DNA of 64,000 bases from Bacillus carboniphilus (GCF_039522365.1 NZ_BAAADJ010000006.1:100959-164958), one strand, 5' to 3'. Shown: positions 45,045 to 54,930, numbered from the stretch's first letter. Translations and numbers: made by a program. Notes: a model not told the origin generated them from the letters alone.

Positions 45045-45325
45045 ATCATTTAGATATACACCAGACTTATGACCTGGTTTTCGATGGCAGTCCTCCAAAA
45101 GTGGACATAAACTGGATTTATGTCCTAGTTTCCGAAGGGCTAACCCCCAAAAGTGAACATAAAACAGATTTATGTCCTAGTTTTCAAGGAGCTTACCTCA
45201 AAAAGTGAACATAAACTGATTTTATGTCCTAGTTTTCGGTATGCTGACCCCAAAATGTGGACATAAACTAATTTTATGTCCTAGTTTTCTATCAGAATCC
45301 CCAAAAGTGGACATAAACCGCTTTC
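45045..45325. repeat. 52-bp tandem array, TATGTCCTAGTTTTC family (locus 2)
   Basis: Four clear units: TGTCCTAG landmarks at 45121, 45173, 45225 and 45277, exactly 52 bp apart, plus degenerate flanking units. Each junction contains the palindrome GGACATAAA...TTTATGTCC. The last unit ends at the TetR stop codon. Inside an otherwise colinear operon. Confidence 0.93.
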
Positions 45326-45952
45326 TTATTTATTAGTAATACCTTCTAACACAAACTTGGTCTGCATTTGAATGTATTCATCTAAAGAAAACCTAGACTT
45401 CAATGCCCAGCGCCTGAAGCCCCACATTTGACCCTGGACGAAGATGTTATGCGCACATAACTGAATTTCAGATTCAGTCATCGTTAACTCTTTTTTCTCC
45501 ACACAGCCTTGAAGGATTTCTTCGAACATGTGGACCATTTGAAGTTCTTTGTTTAATACGTAGGGCAAGGCATCTTTGGATAACGACTTAGCCTCTTGGT
45601 ACATGACTAGTACCTCATCCTGCATGTCTGCCATGACTCGAAAATAGGCTTCAACCGCCGCCTTTAGACCTTCAATTGTTCCGAGTTTAGGATCAATGGA
45701 TTCTTGGAGGCGTTCTTTTACTTCCTCATAAATGCTGTCACAGACTAAATAAAGAACGTCTTCTTTTGTTTCGATATATTCATAAAGGGTCCCGATGCTG
45801 AAACCAGATGCCTTTGCAATTTCTCTTGTTGTTGTGCGGTGGAATCCCTTTTCTTTAAACAAAGAGACTGCCCCTTTAATCATTTGGTCTCGTCGGACCT
45901 TTACTAGCTTTTCATCTTTAACGGAGGCATGCACCTCACGCTTATTGGCCAC
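45326..45952 (-). CDS. TetR/AcrR-family regulator (FadR-like)
   Basis: 208 residues, GTG start at 45952 after GGGGGGAAG. N-terminal helix-turn-helix (about 20-70): MIKGAVSLFKEKGFHRTTTR, IAKASGFSIGTLYEYIETKE. The C-terminal ligand domain is helical. It sits between the acyl-CoA dehydrogenases and icmF. Two TetR-like palindromes, both overlapping promoter hexamers at the fadF and mmgA starts, are its likely targets; an acyl-CoA effector is inferred. Confidence 0.88.
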   Translation of the reverse strand: MANKREVHASVKDEKLVKVRRDQMIKGAVSLFKEKGFHRTTTREIAKASGFSIGTLYEYIETKEDVLYLVCDSIYEEVKERLQESIDPKLGTIEGLKAAVEAYFRVMADMQDEVLVMYQEAKSLSKDALPYVLNKELQMVHMFEEILQGCVEKKELTMTESEIQLCAHNIFVQGQMWGFRRWALKSRFSLDEYIQMQTKFVLEGITNK

Positions 45953-46000
45953 AGCAAACTTCCCCCCGCATCATAAAGAGGTATTTTTTCTTTTAATCTC

Positions 46001-47143
46001 TTAGTCTTTTGTAATCATACGGGAGATCACAAGGCGTTGAATTTCCTGTGTTCCCTCATAGATTTGAGTAATTTTCGCATCACGCATAAATCTCTCCACT
46101 GGATATTCTTTCGTATATCCGTAGCCACCAAAGACTTGAACAGCTTCTGTCGTCACCTTCATTGCTGTATCTCCAGCATACAGCTTCGACATAGCTGATT
46201 CTTTTCCGTACGGTAAGTTATTCGATTCTAGCCAAGCAGCTTGATATGTTAAAAGTCTAGATGCCTCAATACTTGTTGCCATATCTGCAAGTTTGAAAGA
46301 GATACCTTGTTGAGCGGCAATTGGTTTTCCGAATTGATGTCTGTCTTTTGCATAAGCGATGGATGCATCTAAAGCTCCTTGTGCAATACCGACTGCTTGA
46401 GCGGCAATACCATTACGACCACCGTCTAACGTCATCATCGCAATTTTAAAGCCTTCTCCCTCTTCTCCCAAACGGTTCTCGACTGGAACCTTACAATCTT
46501 CAAAGATAATTTCAGTCGTTGGAGAAGAACGAATTCCTAGCTTTTTCTCTTTCTTTCCAACACTGAAACCTGGGAAGTCTTTTTCTACGATGAAAGCTGT
46601 TGTGCCTTTTTGCTTACTTTCTGGGTCTGTTAAAGCAAAAACAACATAGATATCCGCAATGCCACCGTTTGTAATGAAAATTTTAGACCCATTTAAGATG
46701 TAGTGATCTCCATCTTTTTTAGCCGTCGTTCTCATTCCACCAGCATCTGAGCCTGAACCTGGTTCTGTTAATCCATATGCACCAATACTAGTTCCTTGTG
46801 CCATTGGTTTTAAATACTTATGCTTTTGCTCTTCTGAACCGAATTTGTAAATAGGCCAACCTGCTAAGGATGTATGGGCAGATAACGTTACCCCTGTAGA
46901 AGCACACACTCTTGATAGCTCTTCAACAGCAATACAATAGGCTAAATAATCGCTTCCGATTCCACCGTATTCTTCTGGCCATGGAATACCTGTTAAGCCT
47001 AGTTCTGCCATTTTATCGAAAATTTCACGGTCAAATCGCTCTTCTTCATCTCTTTCAGCAGCAGTTGGAGCTACCTCATTTTGAGCAAAGTCGCGAACCA
47101 TTTTGCGAATCATTTCATGTTCTTCTGATAGTTTAAAGTTCAT
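46001..47143 (-). CDS. Acyl-CoA dehydrogenase (second of two)
   Basis: FAD enzyme introducing the alpha-beta double bond into short/medium acyl-CoAs. 380 residues from the ATG at 47143, RBS GGAGGGAAC. FAD-binding [19 protein letters not shown] near residue 126, catalytic Glu in [16 protein letters not shown] near residue 365. Only 26 nt separate it from the first paralogue. The exact chain-length preference cannot be told. Confidence 0.95.
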   Translation of the reverse strand: MNFKLSEEHEMIRKMVRDFAQNEVAPTAAERDEEERFDREIFDKMAELGLTGIPWPEEYGGIGSDYLAYCIAVEELSRVCASTGVTLSAHTSLAGWPIYKFGSEEQKHKYLKPMAQGTSIGAYGLTEPGSGSDAGGMRTTAKKDGDHYILNGSKIFITNGGIADIYVVFALTDPESKQKGTTAFIVEKDFPGFSVGKKEKKLGIRSSPTTEIIFEDCKVPVENRLGEEGEGFKIAMMTLDGGRNGIAAQAVGIAQGALDASIAYAKDRHQFGKPIAAQQGISFKLADMATSIEASRLLTYQAAWLESNNLPYGKESAMSKLYAGDTAMKVTTEAVQVFGGYGYTKEYPVERFMRDAKITQIYEGTQEIQRLVISRMITKD

Positions 47144-47169
47144 GTCTGTTCCCTCCGATTTGATGCTCA

Positions 47170-48306
47170 TTAACTCAAGAGCTGTTTACTTATGACAATT
47201 CTTTGTATTTCAGATGTACCTTCATAAATTTCTGTGATTTTTGCATCTCTAAAATATCGCTCAACGTCGTACTCTTCTGTATATCCGTAGCCACCAAAGA
47301 CTTGGATTGCCTCTGTTGTAACATCCATTGCTGTTTTTGAAGCAAAAAGCTTTGCCATTGAAGCTTCCATTCCACATGGAATTCCTTTTGAACGGAGATC
47401 AGCCGCCCGATAGATTAGTAGCTTCGATGCTTCGATTGCGGTTGCCATATCGGCTAGCTTAAACCCGACACCTTGCTGGGCTGAAATAGGCTTTCCAAAT
47501 TGATGACGTTCCTTCGAATATGCTACAGCCTTTTCATAAGCTGATTCTGCGATTCCAAGAGCCTGAGCTGCAATCCCAATTCTCCCAACATCGAGGTTGG
47601 CCATCGCGACTTTGAAGCCTTCTCCTTCTTCACCTAGGCGATTTTCGACGGGCACCTTCATATCTTCAAACGTTAATTGAACGGTTCTAGACCCATGAAG
47701 TCCCATTTTCTTTTCGTCTTTACCCACGACAAGCCCTTGCGTATCTTTATCCACGATGAAAGCCGTGATCCCTTTTGATCCTAGTTCAGGATTCGTCGTA
47801 GCAAACACGATATATGTGTCAGCTTCTCCGCCGTTCGTGATAAAAACTTTTGTACCATTTAAGACATAATGATCTCCGTTCAGAACTGCCTTTGTTTTTA
47901 AACCGCCAGCATCTGAACCGGCACCGGGCTCCGTTAAACAGAACGCACCTAGATATTCACCTGTCGCTAATTTCGATATATATTTTTGTTTTTGCTCTTC
48001 TGTTCCAAAGTATAGAATAGGATTGGTACCAACGGATGTATGAACAGATAGAATCACCCCTACAGTAGCACTAATCTTAGAGAGTTCATGAATAGCAATA
48101 ATGTAGGATGTAAAATCCATTTCAGAACCACCATATTTCTCTGGTACTGGAATCCCCATCAGTCCAAGTTCGCCCATTTTATCGAGAATCGGCCTAGGAA
48201 ATTCCCCTTTTTCCATGCGTTCTACAAACGGACCAATCTCTTCTCGAGCAAAGTCCTGGACCATCTTTCTCATCATTTGTTGCTCTTCCGTAAATTGCAG
48301 CTTCAT
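47170..48306 (-). CDS. Acyl-CoA dehydrogenase (first of two)
   Basis: 378 residues from the ATG at 48306, [30 protein letters not shown] near residue 125, catalytic Glu in [17 protein letters not shown] near residue 365. It is clearly paralogous to the next gene (a tandem duplication). The 28-residue upstream extension would read into the 193-bp-type repeat and is rejected. Confidence 0.95.
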   Translation of the reverse strand: MKLQFTEEQQMMRKMVQDFAREEIGPFVERMEKGEFPRPILDKMGELGLMGIPVPEKYGGSEMDFTSYIIAIHELSKISATVGVILSVHTSVGTNPILYFGTEEQKQKYISKLATGEYLGAFCLTEPGAGSDAGGLKTKAVLNGDHYVLNGTKVFITNGGEADTYIVFATTNPELGSKGITAFIVDKDTQGLVVGKDEKKMGLHGSRTVQLTFEDMKVPVENRLGEEGEGFKVAMANLDVGRIGIAAQALGIAESAYEKAVAYSKERHQFGKPISAQQGVGFKLADMATAIEASKLLIYRAADLRSKGIPCGMEASMAKLFASKTAMDVTTEAIQVFGGYGYTEEYDVERYFRDAKITEIYEGTSEIQRIVISKQLLS

Positions 48307-48369
48307 GTTGCCACCCCTTGTATCGTGTGTTGATTTTTCAGCTGTAGATGAGGTATTAGACGCCTCGGG

Positions 48370-48570
48370 TCTTGGTTCGCGGACAGACAATCCGCTATTT
48401 CCTAAAAATCAAGGGTTTTGAGGGTTGAAACGGACTCAGGAGACCTTATTTTGAGTTTTTTGGTGAAAAATAAGCTTATTATTAAACAATAACGGAACCT
48501 ATGTCCGGTTGGACTCCGAAATTGGCCATTTTTCCCGAAATAGCGGAACCTGTGTCCGGTTGCGTCAGCC
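48370..48570. repeat. CGGAACC...GTCCG repeats (locus 2)
   Basis: The same family as at 37.84 kb: GCGGACAGACAATCCGC-like and two AACGGAACCTATGTCCGG-type hairpins with shared flanks. It fills the gap between 3-hydroxyacyl-CoA dehydrogenase and the first acyl-CoA dehydrogenase. Confidence 0.88.
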
Positions 48571-48643
48571 CACACTATAGTCGGTTCACCCCACTGCTAG
48601 AAAAATCATCTTTTATATAAATACCCCTTTTGTTAACCGTGAG

Positions 48644-49498
48644 TTACTGTTCGTACGTGTAAAAACCTCTTCCAGTCTTCTTCCCTAGCCATCCCGCTTT
48701 TACATACTTTCTAAGCAAGGGACATGGACGGTATTTATCGTCACCGAAGCCTTCGTGTAGGGTTTCCATGATGTATAGACATGTATCGAGTCCAATAAAG
48801 TCTGCTAGAGTTAGCGGTCCCATCGGATGGTTCATTCCTAGCTTCATAACTTCATCAATGGCTTCCTTCGTCGCTACCCCTTCATACAACGTGTAAATGG
48901 CTTCGTTAATCATTGGCATGAGAACTCGGTTAGACACAAAGCCTGGGAAGTCATTTACTTCTACCGGTACTTTTTGAAGTGTTTTCGTAATGTCTTCAAT
49001 GGTTTGATATACTTCATCCTTTGTAGCAAGGCCACGGATGATTTCAACCAGTTTCATAACCGGCACTGGATTCATAAAATGCATACCAATTACTTTTTCA
49101 GGGCGTTTCGTTGCCGCAGCGATTTCTGTAATCGGTAGAGAAGAGGTATTACTAGCAAGGATTGCATGCTCCGGTGCAAATTCATCTAGTTTTTTGAAGA
49201 TATCTGTTTTAATTGCCATGTTTTCTACGGCAGCTTCAACAACTAAATCTACTTGTTTCGCATCTTCAAGTGTCGTTGACGGGGTAAGCTTCGATAGGAC
49301 CGCATTTTTTTCGTCCTCTGTCATTCTCCCTTTATCCACTTGGCGAGTGAGGTTTTTAGTAATAACCCCTAATCCGCGTTCTACAAATTCAGCTTTAAGA
49401 TCATTTAAAATAACATCATATCCTGATTGGGCGAACACTTGAGCAATCCCTGACCCCATTTGTCCTGCACCAATTACCATGACTTTTTGTACACTCAT
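48644..49498 (-). CDS. 3-hydroxybutyryl-CoA dehydrogenase
   Basis: NAD(P)-dependent beta-oxidation enzyme, 284 residues; Rossmann motif [19 protein letters not shown] at the N-terminus, [17 protein letters not shown] near residue 137 and the C-terminal [20 protein letters not shown] at 49498, RBS ACGAGGAG. Likely the MmgB counterpart, acting between the thiolase and the acyl-CoA dehydrogenases. Confidence 0.96.
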   Translation of the reverse strand: MSVQKVMVIGAGQMGSGIAQVFAQSGYDVILNDLKAEFVERGLGVITKNLTRQVDKGRMTEDEKNAVLSKLTPSTTLEDAKQVDLVVEAAVENMAIKTDIFKKLDEFAPEHAILASNTSSLPITEIAAATKRPEKVIGMHFMNPVPVMKLVEIIRGLATKDEVYQTIEDITKTLQKVPVEVNDFPGFVSNRVLMPMINEAIYTLYEGVATKEAIDEVMKLGMNHPMGPLTLADFIGLDTCLYIMETLHEGFGDDKYRPCPLLRKYVKAGWLGKKTGRGFYTYEQ

Positions 49499-49556
49499 TT
49501 GATTCAGCTCCTCGTTTAGTTTAGTGGAAGTTGAGTTTTGGTGGTTTAAGAGTAAA

Positions 49557-49735
49557 AATGGGACGTTCGGACTTCCGTATGGGACAGTTACGGTTCATTA
49601 TGGGACACTTGAACTCCGGTATGGGACAGTTCCCTTTCTTTATGGGACACTCGAGCTCCGATATGGGACGATTCTCTCTTTTTATAGGACACTCCAACCT
49701 CGTTATGGGACGTTCGAGCTCCGTTTTGTGCCATT
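49557..49735. repeat. 21-bp array, TATGGGACA family (locus 2)
   Basis: About nine units, TATGGGACA starts 21 bp apart, alternating between two spacer types (CTTGAACTCCGG-like and GTTCCCTTTCTT-like). It lies between the 3-hydroxyacyl-CoA dehydrogenase and thiolase genes. Confidence 0.93.
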
Positions 49736-49745
49736 CGGGATCTTT

Positions 49746-49910
49746 TGTGTGCTGATCATACAACTTTACTCGCCGGTCCGTCCCTTTTACTTGCCAATCA
49801 ACCTCATTTACTTGCCGGTCCGTCTCCTTTACTTTCCAATCCAGCACGTTTACTTGCCGGTTCATCCACTTTACCTTCCAATACACCACATTTACTTTCT
49901 GGTCACAATT
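49746..49910. repeat. 21-bp array, TTTACTTGCC family
   Basis: Seven or so 21-bp units beginning TTTACTTGCC or TTTACTTTCC, again alternating between CCAATC-type and CCGGTCC-type spacers. It directly follows the TATGGGACA array, so two 21-bp families abut in one 418-bp gap. Confidence 0.9.
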
Positions 49911-49916
49911 CGTCCG

Positions 49917-51098
49917 TTACTTCGCCTTCGGAACCTCAATCATAATGGCATCCCCTTGACCGCCTCCACTACAAATAGCTGCGATACCAATTCCACCACC
50001 ACGTCTCTTCAACTCATAAGCAAGGGTTAAAATGATTCTCGTCCCGCTCGCTCCGATTGGGTGGCCAAGGGCAACCGCACCACCATTCACATTGATTTTC
50101 TCTTCATCTAAACCGGCAATTTGTTTACTTGCGAGTGTTACAGCAGCAAATGCCTCGTTTATTTCAAACAAATCAATTTCATCGACACTCTTCCCTGTTT
50201 TTTCAAGAAGCTTGTTAATGACAAGGCCCGGTGTTTTAGGGAAGTCCTTTGCTTCAATGGCTAGCGCTGTATGACCTACGATATAAGCAAGTGGTGTACG
50301 ACCTTCTTTTGAAGCACGTTCTTCACTCATTAACACAAGAGCTGCAGCACCATCGTTTACACCTGGTGCGTTCCCAGCTGTAATCGTTCCATCCGCACCA
50401 AAGACAGGATTTAATTTGGCTAGTTTGTCATATGACGTATCCGCTCTTGGCGATTCATCTTGTGCTACTGTTAAAACAGCACCACGTTTTTGAGGGATTT
50501 CAACGGGAACAATTTCTTCTTCAAGAACACTCTTAGAAGCAACGGCACGCTCATGGCTTCTTAGTGCCCAGCGATCTTGGTCTTCTCTTGATAAATTAAA
50601 CTCCTCTGCTGTGCCGTTACCGTACGTACCCATATGACCACCTGTAAAACTACATGTAAGTCCATCATGAAGCATTAAATCTTTTACCGCTGCATCGCCC
50701 ATTCTAAAACCGAAACGTGCTTTTGGCATGATGTACGGAGATTGGCTCATCGATTCCATTCCACCCGCCACAATTACCTCTTCTTCGCCTAAACGAATGA
50801 ATTGGTCTCCTAGCGTGACACTTCTCATTCCGGAAGCACACACTTTGTTAATGAGCTCAGTTTTTACTTCCCAAGGTAGTCCCGCGTTTCGAGATGCTTG
50901 GCGTGACGGAAGCTGGCCTTGGCCCCCTTGTAGTACTGAACCCATGATGACTTCTCCGACTTCTTCTGGCTTTACACCACTGCGATTGAGTGCTTCTTTA
51001 ATCGCAATTCCACCGAGCTGTGAGGCTGTCAAAGAACTTAGCCCACCACCAAATTTACCAATCGGCGTTCTTGCCCCATCCAAAATAACTGTTCTCAT
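49917..51098 (-). CDS. mmgA: Acetyl-CoA acetyltransferase (thiolase)
   Basis: Thiolysis or condensation of acetoacetyl-CoA. 393 residues: catalytic Cys in NKVCASGMRSVTLG near residue 88, C-terminal GGAVALGHPIGASGTRI near residue 340 and the second Cys in AAICSGGGQGDA near residue 378. RBS AGGGAGTGA. First gene of the operon after the fadF terminator, with its own operator and an upstream cre box. Confidence 0.95.
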   Translation of the reverse strand: MRTVILDGARTPIGKFGGGLSSLTASQLGGIAIKEALNRSGVKPEEVGEVIMGSVLQGGQGQLPSRQASRNAGLPWEVKTELINKVCASGMRSVTLGDQFIRLGEEEVIVAGGMESMSQSPYIMPKARFGFRMGDAAVKDLMLHDGLTCSFTGGHMGTYGNGTAEEFNLSREDQDRWALRSHERAVASKSVLEEEIVPVEIPQKRGAVLTVAQDESPRADTSYDKLAKLNPVFGADGTITAGNAPGVNDGAAALVLMSEERASKEGRTPLAYIVGHTALAIEAKDFPKTPGLVINKLLEKTGKSVDEIDLFEINEAFAAVTLASKQIAGLDEEKINVNGGAVALGHPIGASGTRIILTLAYELKRRGGGIGIAAICSGGGQGDAIMIEVPKAK

Positions 51099-51150
51099 GT
51101 ACGTTCACTCCCTATGCTTTTTATAAAAATTTCTCCCACCGAATAACTTG

Positions 51151-51174
51151 CGACTGAACGCTCGCTCAACCTCG
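51151..51174 (-). promoter_or_regulatory. TetR-type operator at the mmgA promoter
   Basis: Minus-strand TTGAGCGAGCGTTCAGTCG palindrome (51151-51169); it has the same layout as the fadF site (TGA, GAGC, TTCAGTC shared). It overlaps a -35-like TTGAGC, with a poor -10 (TTATTC) 17 nt further on. Confidence 0.6.
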
Positions 51175-51207
51175 TCCCAAAAGACATCCTCCATACCAGG
51201 AGGTGTT

Positions 51208-51222
51208 TTGTAAGCGTTTTCT
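51208..51222. promoter_or_regulatory. cre box (CcpA binding site)
   Basis: TTGTAAGCGTTTTCT matches all defined positions of the cre consensus WTGNAANCGNWNNCW. It lies ~110 nt upstream of mmgA, suggesting catabolite repression of the acyl-CoA operon. Confidence 0.75.
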
Positions 51223-51253
51223 ATTTGTCTATTATTTTACCATTATATTCATT

Positions 51254-51296
51254 CAAAAAAAGGGGATTGTCGAAATATTTCCACGAATCCCCTTTC
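51254..51296 (-). terminator. Terminator after fadF
   Basis: AAGGGGATT / AATCCCCTT stem with an internal loop, followed by TTTTTTTGAATG on the minus strand; separates fadF from mmgA. Confidence 0.88.
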
Positions 51297-51305
51297 TTTG
51301 TTGTA

Positions 51306-53417
51306 TTAGGACACGAGCTGATTCCCTTCACCACAAACAGCTTTCTCTAAGATTTCAGCAACATCTAGCGTACTGACTGTTTCTTCTACTTCTTTTGCTT
51401 TTGTTCCATCTGATAGCATGGTTAAGCAATATGGACAGCCTGAACTGATGACAGATGGCGCTACTGCTAATGCTTGTTCTGTACGAGCGACATTCACGCG
51501 ATGGCCCGTTTCTTCTTCCATCCACATAAGTCCTCCACCAGCACCACAGCACATTCCTTTTTCACGATTTCTATCCATTTCAACTAGGTTCACACCTTGA
51601 ATGGCCTTTAGAATTTCACGCGGTGGATCATACACTTCATTGTATCTTCCTAAGTAACAAGAATCATGGAAAGTGATCGTTTCATTTACGGCATACTGCG
51701 GTTTCAGTTTTCCTTCTTTTACGAGGGAAGCCAAGACTTCCGTATGATGATACACTTCTGCTTCTAATCCGAAGTCAGGGTATTCATTTTTAAAGATGTT
51801 ATAAGCATGCGGGTCAATCGTTACGATTTTCTTCACTTCATTTTTCTCGAATTCTGCGATGTTGTTCGCTGCAAGCTCTTGGAATAAGAACTCATTTCCA
51901 AGTCGTCTTGGTGTGTCCCCAGAGTTCTTCTCTTTGTTACCCAAGATGGCGAACTTCACGCCTGCTTCATTTAATAGCTTTGCAAAAGAAAGAGCGATTT
52001 TTTGGCTTCGGTTATCAAATGATCCCATTGAACCTACCCAGAATAGATATTCAAACTCTTCTCCTGCCTTTTTCATTTCTTTTACTGTTGGGATTTGTAC
52101 ATCCTCACGCGCTTCACGCCAGTTTTCTCTTTCTTTACGGTTCAATCCCCAAGGGTTTCCTTGACGTTCGATGTTAGTCATGGCTCTTTGCGCATCTGGA
52201 TTCATTTTTCCTTCTGTAAGGACTAGGTAACGACGAAGGTCAATGATTTTATCTACGTGCTCGTTCATAACTGGACATTGGTCTTCACAGTTACGGCAAG
52301 TTGTACAAGCCCAGATTTCTTCTTCTGTAATAACGTCACCAATTAAGCTTGGGCTGTACTCCACTGCAGCTGCCGATTCTGTTGATCCGCTTCCTGCTGC
52401 TGCTAAAGCTAATTGATTTCCTTGTGTTTTTGAAAATGCATAGGTCGGAACCCATGGCTGCTTAGAAGTAACCACGGCACCTGTATTTGTTAAATGGTCA
52501 CGAAGTTTTGTAATTAGATCCATTGGAGAAAGCATTTTTCCTGTTCCAGTCGCTGGACACATATTCGTACAGCGTCCACATTCCACACATGCATATAGGT
52601 CTACGAGCTGATTCTGTGTGAAGTCCTGGATTTTACCGACTCCAAACGTCTCTTGTGTTTCATCTTCAAAATCAATTTTTGATAGTTTACCGCCTTTTTC
52701 TAAACGATTAAGGAATACGTTAGCAGGACCTGCAATTAAGTGAGCGTGCTTGGACTGCGGTACGTATACCAAGAATGCAAGTAAGAATAATAAGTGAATC
52801 CACCATGCGATATAAAATAACACGACAGATGCTGTCTCACCGACCCAACCGAAAGCCCCAGCAAATAGAGATGCGATTGGCTCTGTCCAAGTTCCTTCAT
52901 GACCATGCCAGATCATACCCATTCCATTACCAAATAGAACGGAAAGCATTAACCCACCAATGAATATCAGTACAAGTCCTGATTTGAATCCACGCTTTAA
53001 ACGGACAAGCTTTTCAACGTAACGGCGGTGAAATGCCCATACAACGGCTACTAGAATCATGAAAGTTACAATTTCTTGGAAGAAGGTAAAACCAGGATAT
53101 AATGGTCCTAACGGAATGTGAGACCCCGGAGCAAGCCCCTTCCAAATGAAATCAATCGCGCCGAATTGAACTAAAATGAAACCATAGAAGAACATAACAT
53201 GGATGATTCCACTCTTTTTATCCTTCAATAGCTTCTTCTGTCCAAAGACGTTTACCCAAATCTTCTCAAGTCTTTCCTTAAATCTTTTATCAAACTCTAC
53301 TTTCTTTCCTAACTTAATAAACGCAATTCTCGTTTTAACAACGTACACAAACAAACTGACTGCGTAAGCGGTTACAAACAAAAATGCAATCAAGTTAATC
53401 CATAACAAAGGTGTCAC
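51306..53417 (-). CDS. fadF: Iron-sulfur membrane oxidoreductase FadF
   Basis: Probable electron carrier from acyl-CoA dehydrogenases/ETF to the menaquinone pool. 703 residues: about five N-terminal membrane helices (heme b type, about 1-225), two ferredoxin clusters (CVECGRCTNMCP near residue 277 and CTTCRNCEDQCP near residue 369), and C-terminal CCG domains with FHDSCYLGRY and EKGMCCGAGGGLMW. GTG start at 53417. In B. subtilis the orthologue is FadR-controlled and adjacent to acdA and rpoE, matching the gene set here. Confidence 0.93.
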   Translation of the reverse strand: MTPLLWINLIAFLFVTAYAVSLFVYVVKTRIAFIKLGKKVEFDKRFKERLEKIWVNVFGQKKLLKDKKSGIIHVMFFYGFILVQFGAIDFIWKGLAPGSHIPLGPLYPGFTFFQEIVTFMILVAVVWAFHRRYVEKLVRLKRGFKSGLVLIFIGGLMLSVLFGNGMGMIWHGHEGTWTEPIASLFAGAFGWVGETASVVLFYIAWWIHLLFLLAFLVYVPQSKHAHLIAGPANVFLNRLEKGGKLSKIDFEDETQETFGVGKIQDFTQNQLVDLYACVECGRCTNMCPATGTGKMLSPMDLITKLRDHLTNTGAVVTSKQPWVPTYAFSKTQGNQLALAAAGSGSTESAAAVEYSPSLIGDVITEEEIWACTTCRNCEDQCPVMNEHVDKIIDLRRYLVLTEGKMNPDAQRAMTNIERQGNPWGLNRKERENWREAREDVQIPTVKEMKKAGEEFEYLFWVGSMGSFDNRSQKIALSFAKLLNEAGVKFAILGNKEKNSGDTPRRLGNEFLFQELAANNIAEFEKNEVKKIVTIDPHAYNIFKNEYPDFGLEAEVYHHTEVLASLVKEGKLKPQYAVNETITFHDSCYLGRYNEVYDPPREILKAIQGVNLVEMDRNREKGMCCGAGGGLMWMEEETGHRVNVARTEQALAVAPSVISSGCPYCLTMLSDGTKAKEVEETVSTLDVAEILEKAVCGEGNQLVS

Positions 53418-53520
53418 GATGTCTCCCCCTTTTCGACAGGTGCTGTCATCATCCTAAATTTGTCCATTGTTCTTTCATTTACTTTCCAAAATGAAATAAA
53501 TTTTCTGAATCCTTACCCTT

Positions 53521-53548
53521 ATTATAATATGAATGAGCATTCAGTCAA
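53521..53548 (-). promoter_or_regulatory. fadF promoter overlapped by a FadR/TetR-like operator
   Basis: Minus strand: TTGACT (53543-53548), 16-nt spacer, TATAAT (53521-53526). The palindrome TGACTGAATGCTCATTCA (53530-53547) covers the spacer and most of the -35 box. It closely resembles the FadR operator pattern TGAATGA...TCATTCA reported in B. subtilis. Confidence 0.8.
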
Positions 53549-53677
53549 TACGTCTTTCTTATTCTTTTATCTTCTTTCTTGGTAGCCTTTTTGTTTACTA
53601 CAAGTTGTTTCGGGAATAATACTAACTACGCCAAACATAAACAATTCGCATCCTGATTGGCCTTATAAAGGCTTTAC

Positions 53678-54916
53678 ATGAACCTAAGTCTTAAAAAAGT
53701 GAGGCTTTTAAACATGATCTTTTTCATTATGATAGGTTTTGTATTTTTTCTTCTTTTCCTATGGATCGCCATTGATTTTACACTAGGCCGAAAGCGTCAT
53801 GTTAAAAAGCACGAAAATCTTCATTTTTCTGAGAGATACAGTGATTTTCAATTGTTCAATAGAGGTACTGATTTGTTTGAAGATCTTTTTAAGGAAATAA
53901 GAGCAGCCAAGGATCATATTCATGTCTTATTCTACATTGTTCAAAATGATGCCTTTAGTGAACACTTTTTTCAACTGCTTGAAGAAAAAGCAGAGGAAGG
54001 AATCGAAGTACGGCTTTTGCTGGACTGGGCTGGAGCATTTGGTTTAAAAAAGAAAACGATAAGACGGTTAAGACGCCACAACATTGAAGTCTCGTTTTGT
54101 CATGTCCCGCATTTTCCATTTTTCTTCTATACCATGCAGGAAAGAAATCATCGGAAAATTACCGTGATTGATGGAAAAATTGGTTTCTTCGGTGGCTATA
54201 ATATCGGCAAAGAGTATATCGGAGGTGACCCTAAACTCTCACCTTGGCGAGATTACCATCTGAAGCTTCAAGGAGAAGGGGTCCATGATCTCCAACTCCA
54301 ATTTTTAACGGATTGGAAAGAAGCGACGAAAAAAAGCGTGAAAGATGATGCCCGTTTCTACCCAGAGATTCCAAAGGGACAATCGCACCATCGCTTTTCA
54401 GCAACGGAAGGCGTTGACCTTGAGCCCATTTTCATTGATTTTATCAATCAAGCTCAGAAGTCATTATATATTGGGAGTCCTTACTTTATTCCTAGCCCAG
54501 ATTTATTTCGTGCACTTCTTGCTGCAATCGACAGAGGTGTAAAACTAACCATTATTGTTCCGAAAAATAGTGACCACATGCTTGTGCAGGAGGCGTCCTA
54601 TCGTTTTTTTCGAATTCTACTAAAAAAAGGGGCCGTTGTTTACCAGTTTGAGAATGGATTTTTTCACGCAAAAATCCTCATTCGAGATGATAAAGTATGT
54701 GACATCGGAACCGCCAATTTCGATAAAAGAAGTTTATTCTTGAATCATGAGCTAAACTGCTACATAACCGATCCATCCTTTGTGCAAGAAGCAAAGAATT
54801 ATCTATTACAGGATATTAGTCAATCTAGTCGATTATCTCTGGATACACTAAATGAACGGAACTTTTTTCGTTCCATTAAAGAGATTCTTGCAAAATGGCT
54901 GTCGCACTTTCTATAA
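53678..54916 (+). CDS. Cardiolipin synthase-like phospholipase D protein (YwjE/ClsB)
   Basis: Membrane phosphatidyltransferase joining two phosphatidylglycerols. 412 residues: one N-terminal membrane helix (about 10-35) and two PLD catalytic motifs, NHRKITVIDGKIGFFGG near residue 162 and FHAKILIRDDKVCDIGTAN near residue 328. The RBS (AAAGG) is weak. It is shorter than the 480-residue ClsA type, agreeing with YwjE. The uvsE ORF starts only 14 nt after its stop. Confidence 0.9.
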   Translation: MNLSLKKVRLLNMIFFIMIGFVFFLLFLWIAIDFTLGRKRHVKKHENLHFSERYSDFQLFNRGTDLFEDLFKEIRAAKDHIHVLFYIVQNDAFSEHFFQLLEEKAEEGIEVRLLLDWAGAFGLKKKTIRRLRRHNIEVSFCHVPHFPFFFYTMQERNHRKITVIDGKIGFFGGYNIGKEYIGGDPKLSPWRDYHLKLQGEGVHDLQLQFLTDWKEATKKSVKDDARFYPEIPKGQSHHRFSATEGVDLEPIFIDFINQAQKSLYIGSPYFIPSPDLFRALLAAIDRGVKLTIIVPKNSDHMLVQEASYRFFRILLKKGAVVYQFENGFFHAKILIRDDKVCDIGTANFDKRSLFLNHELNCYITDPSFVQEAKNYLLQDISQSSRLSLDTLNERNFFRSIKEILAKWLSHFL

Positions 54917-54930
54917 GGAGAGGAGATATC

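Noticed and set aside
49524..50030. 168-residue Tyr/Gly-rich frame opposite mmgA and through two arrays
   Set aside because: Product of the TATGGGACA and TTTACTTGCC arrays plus the thiolase complement; no coding evidence.
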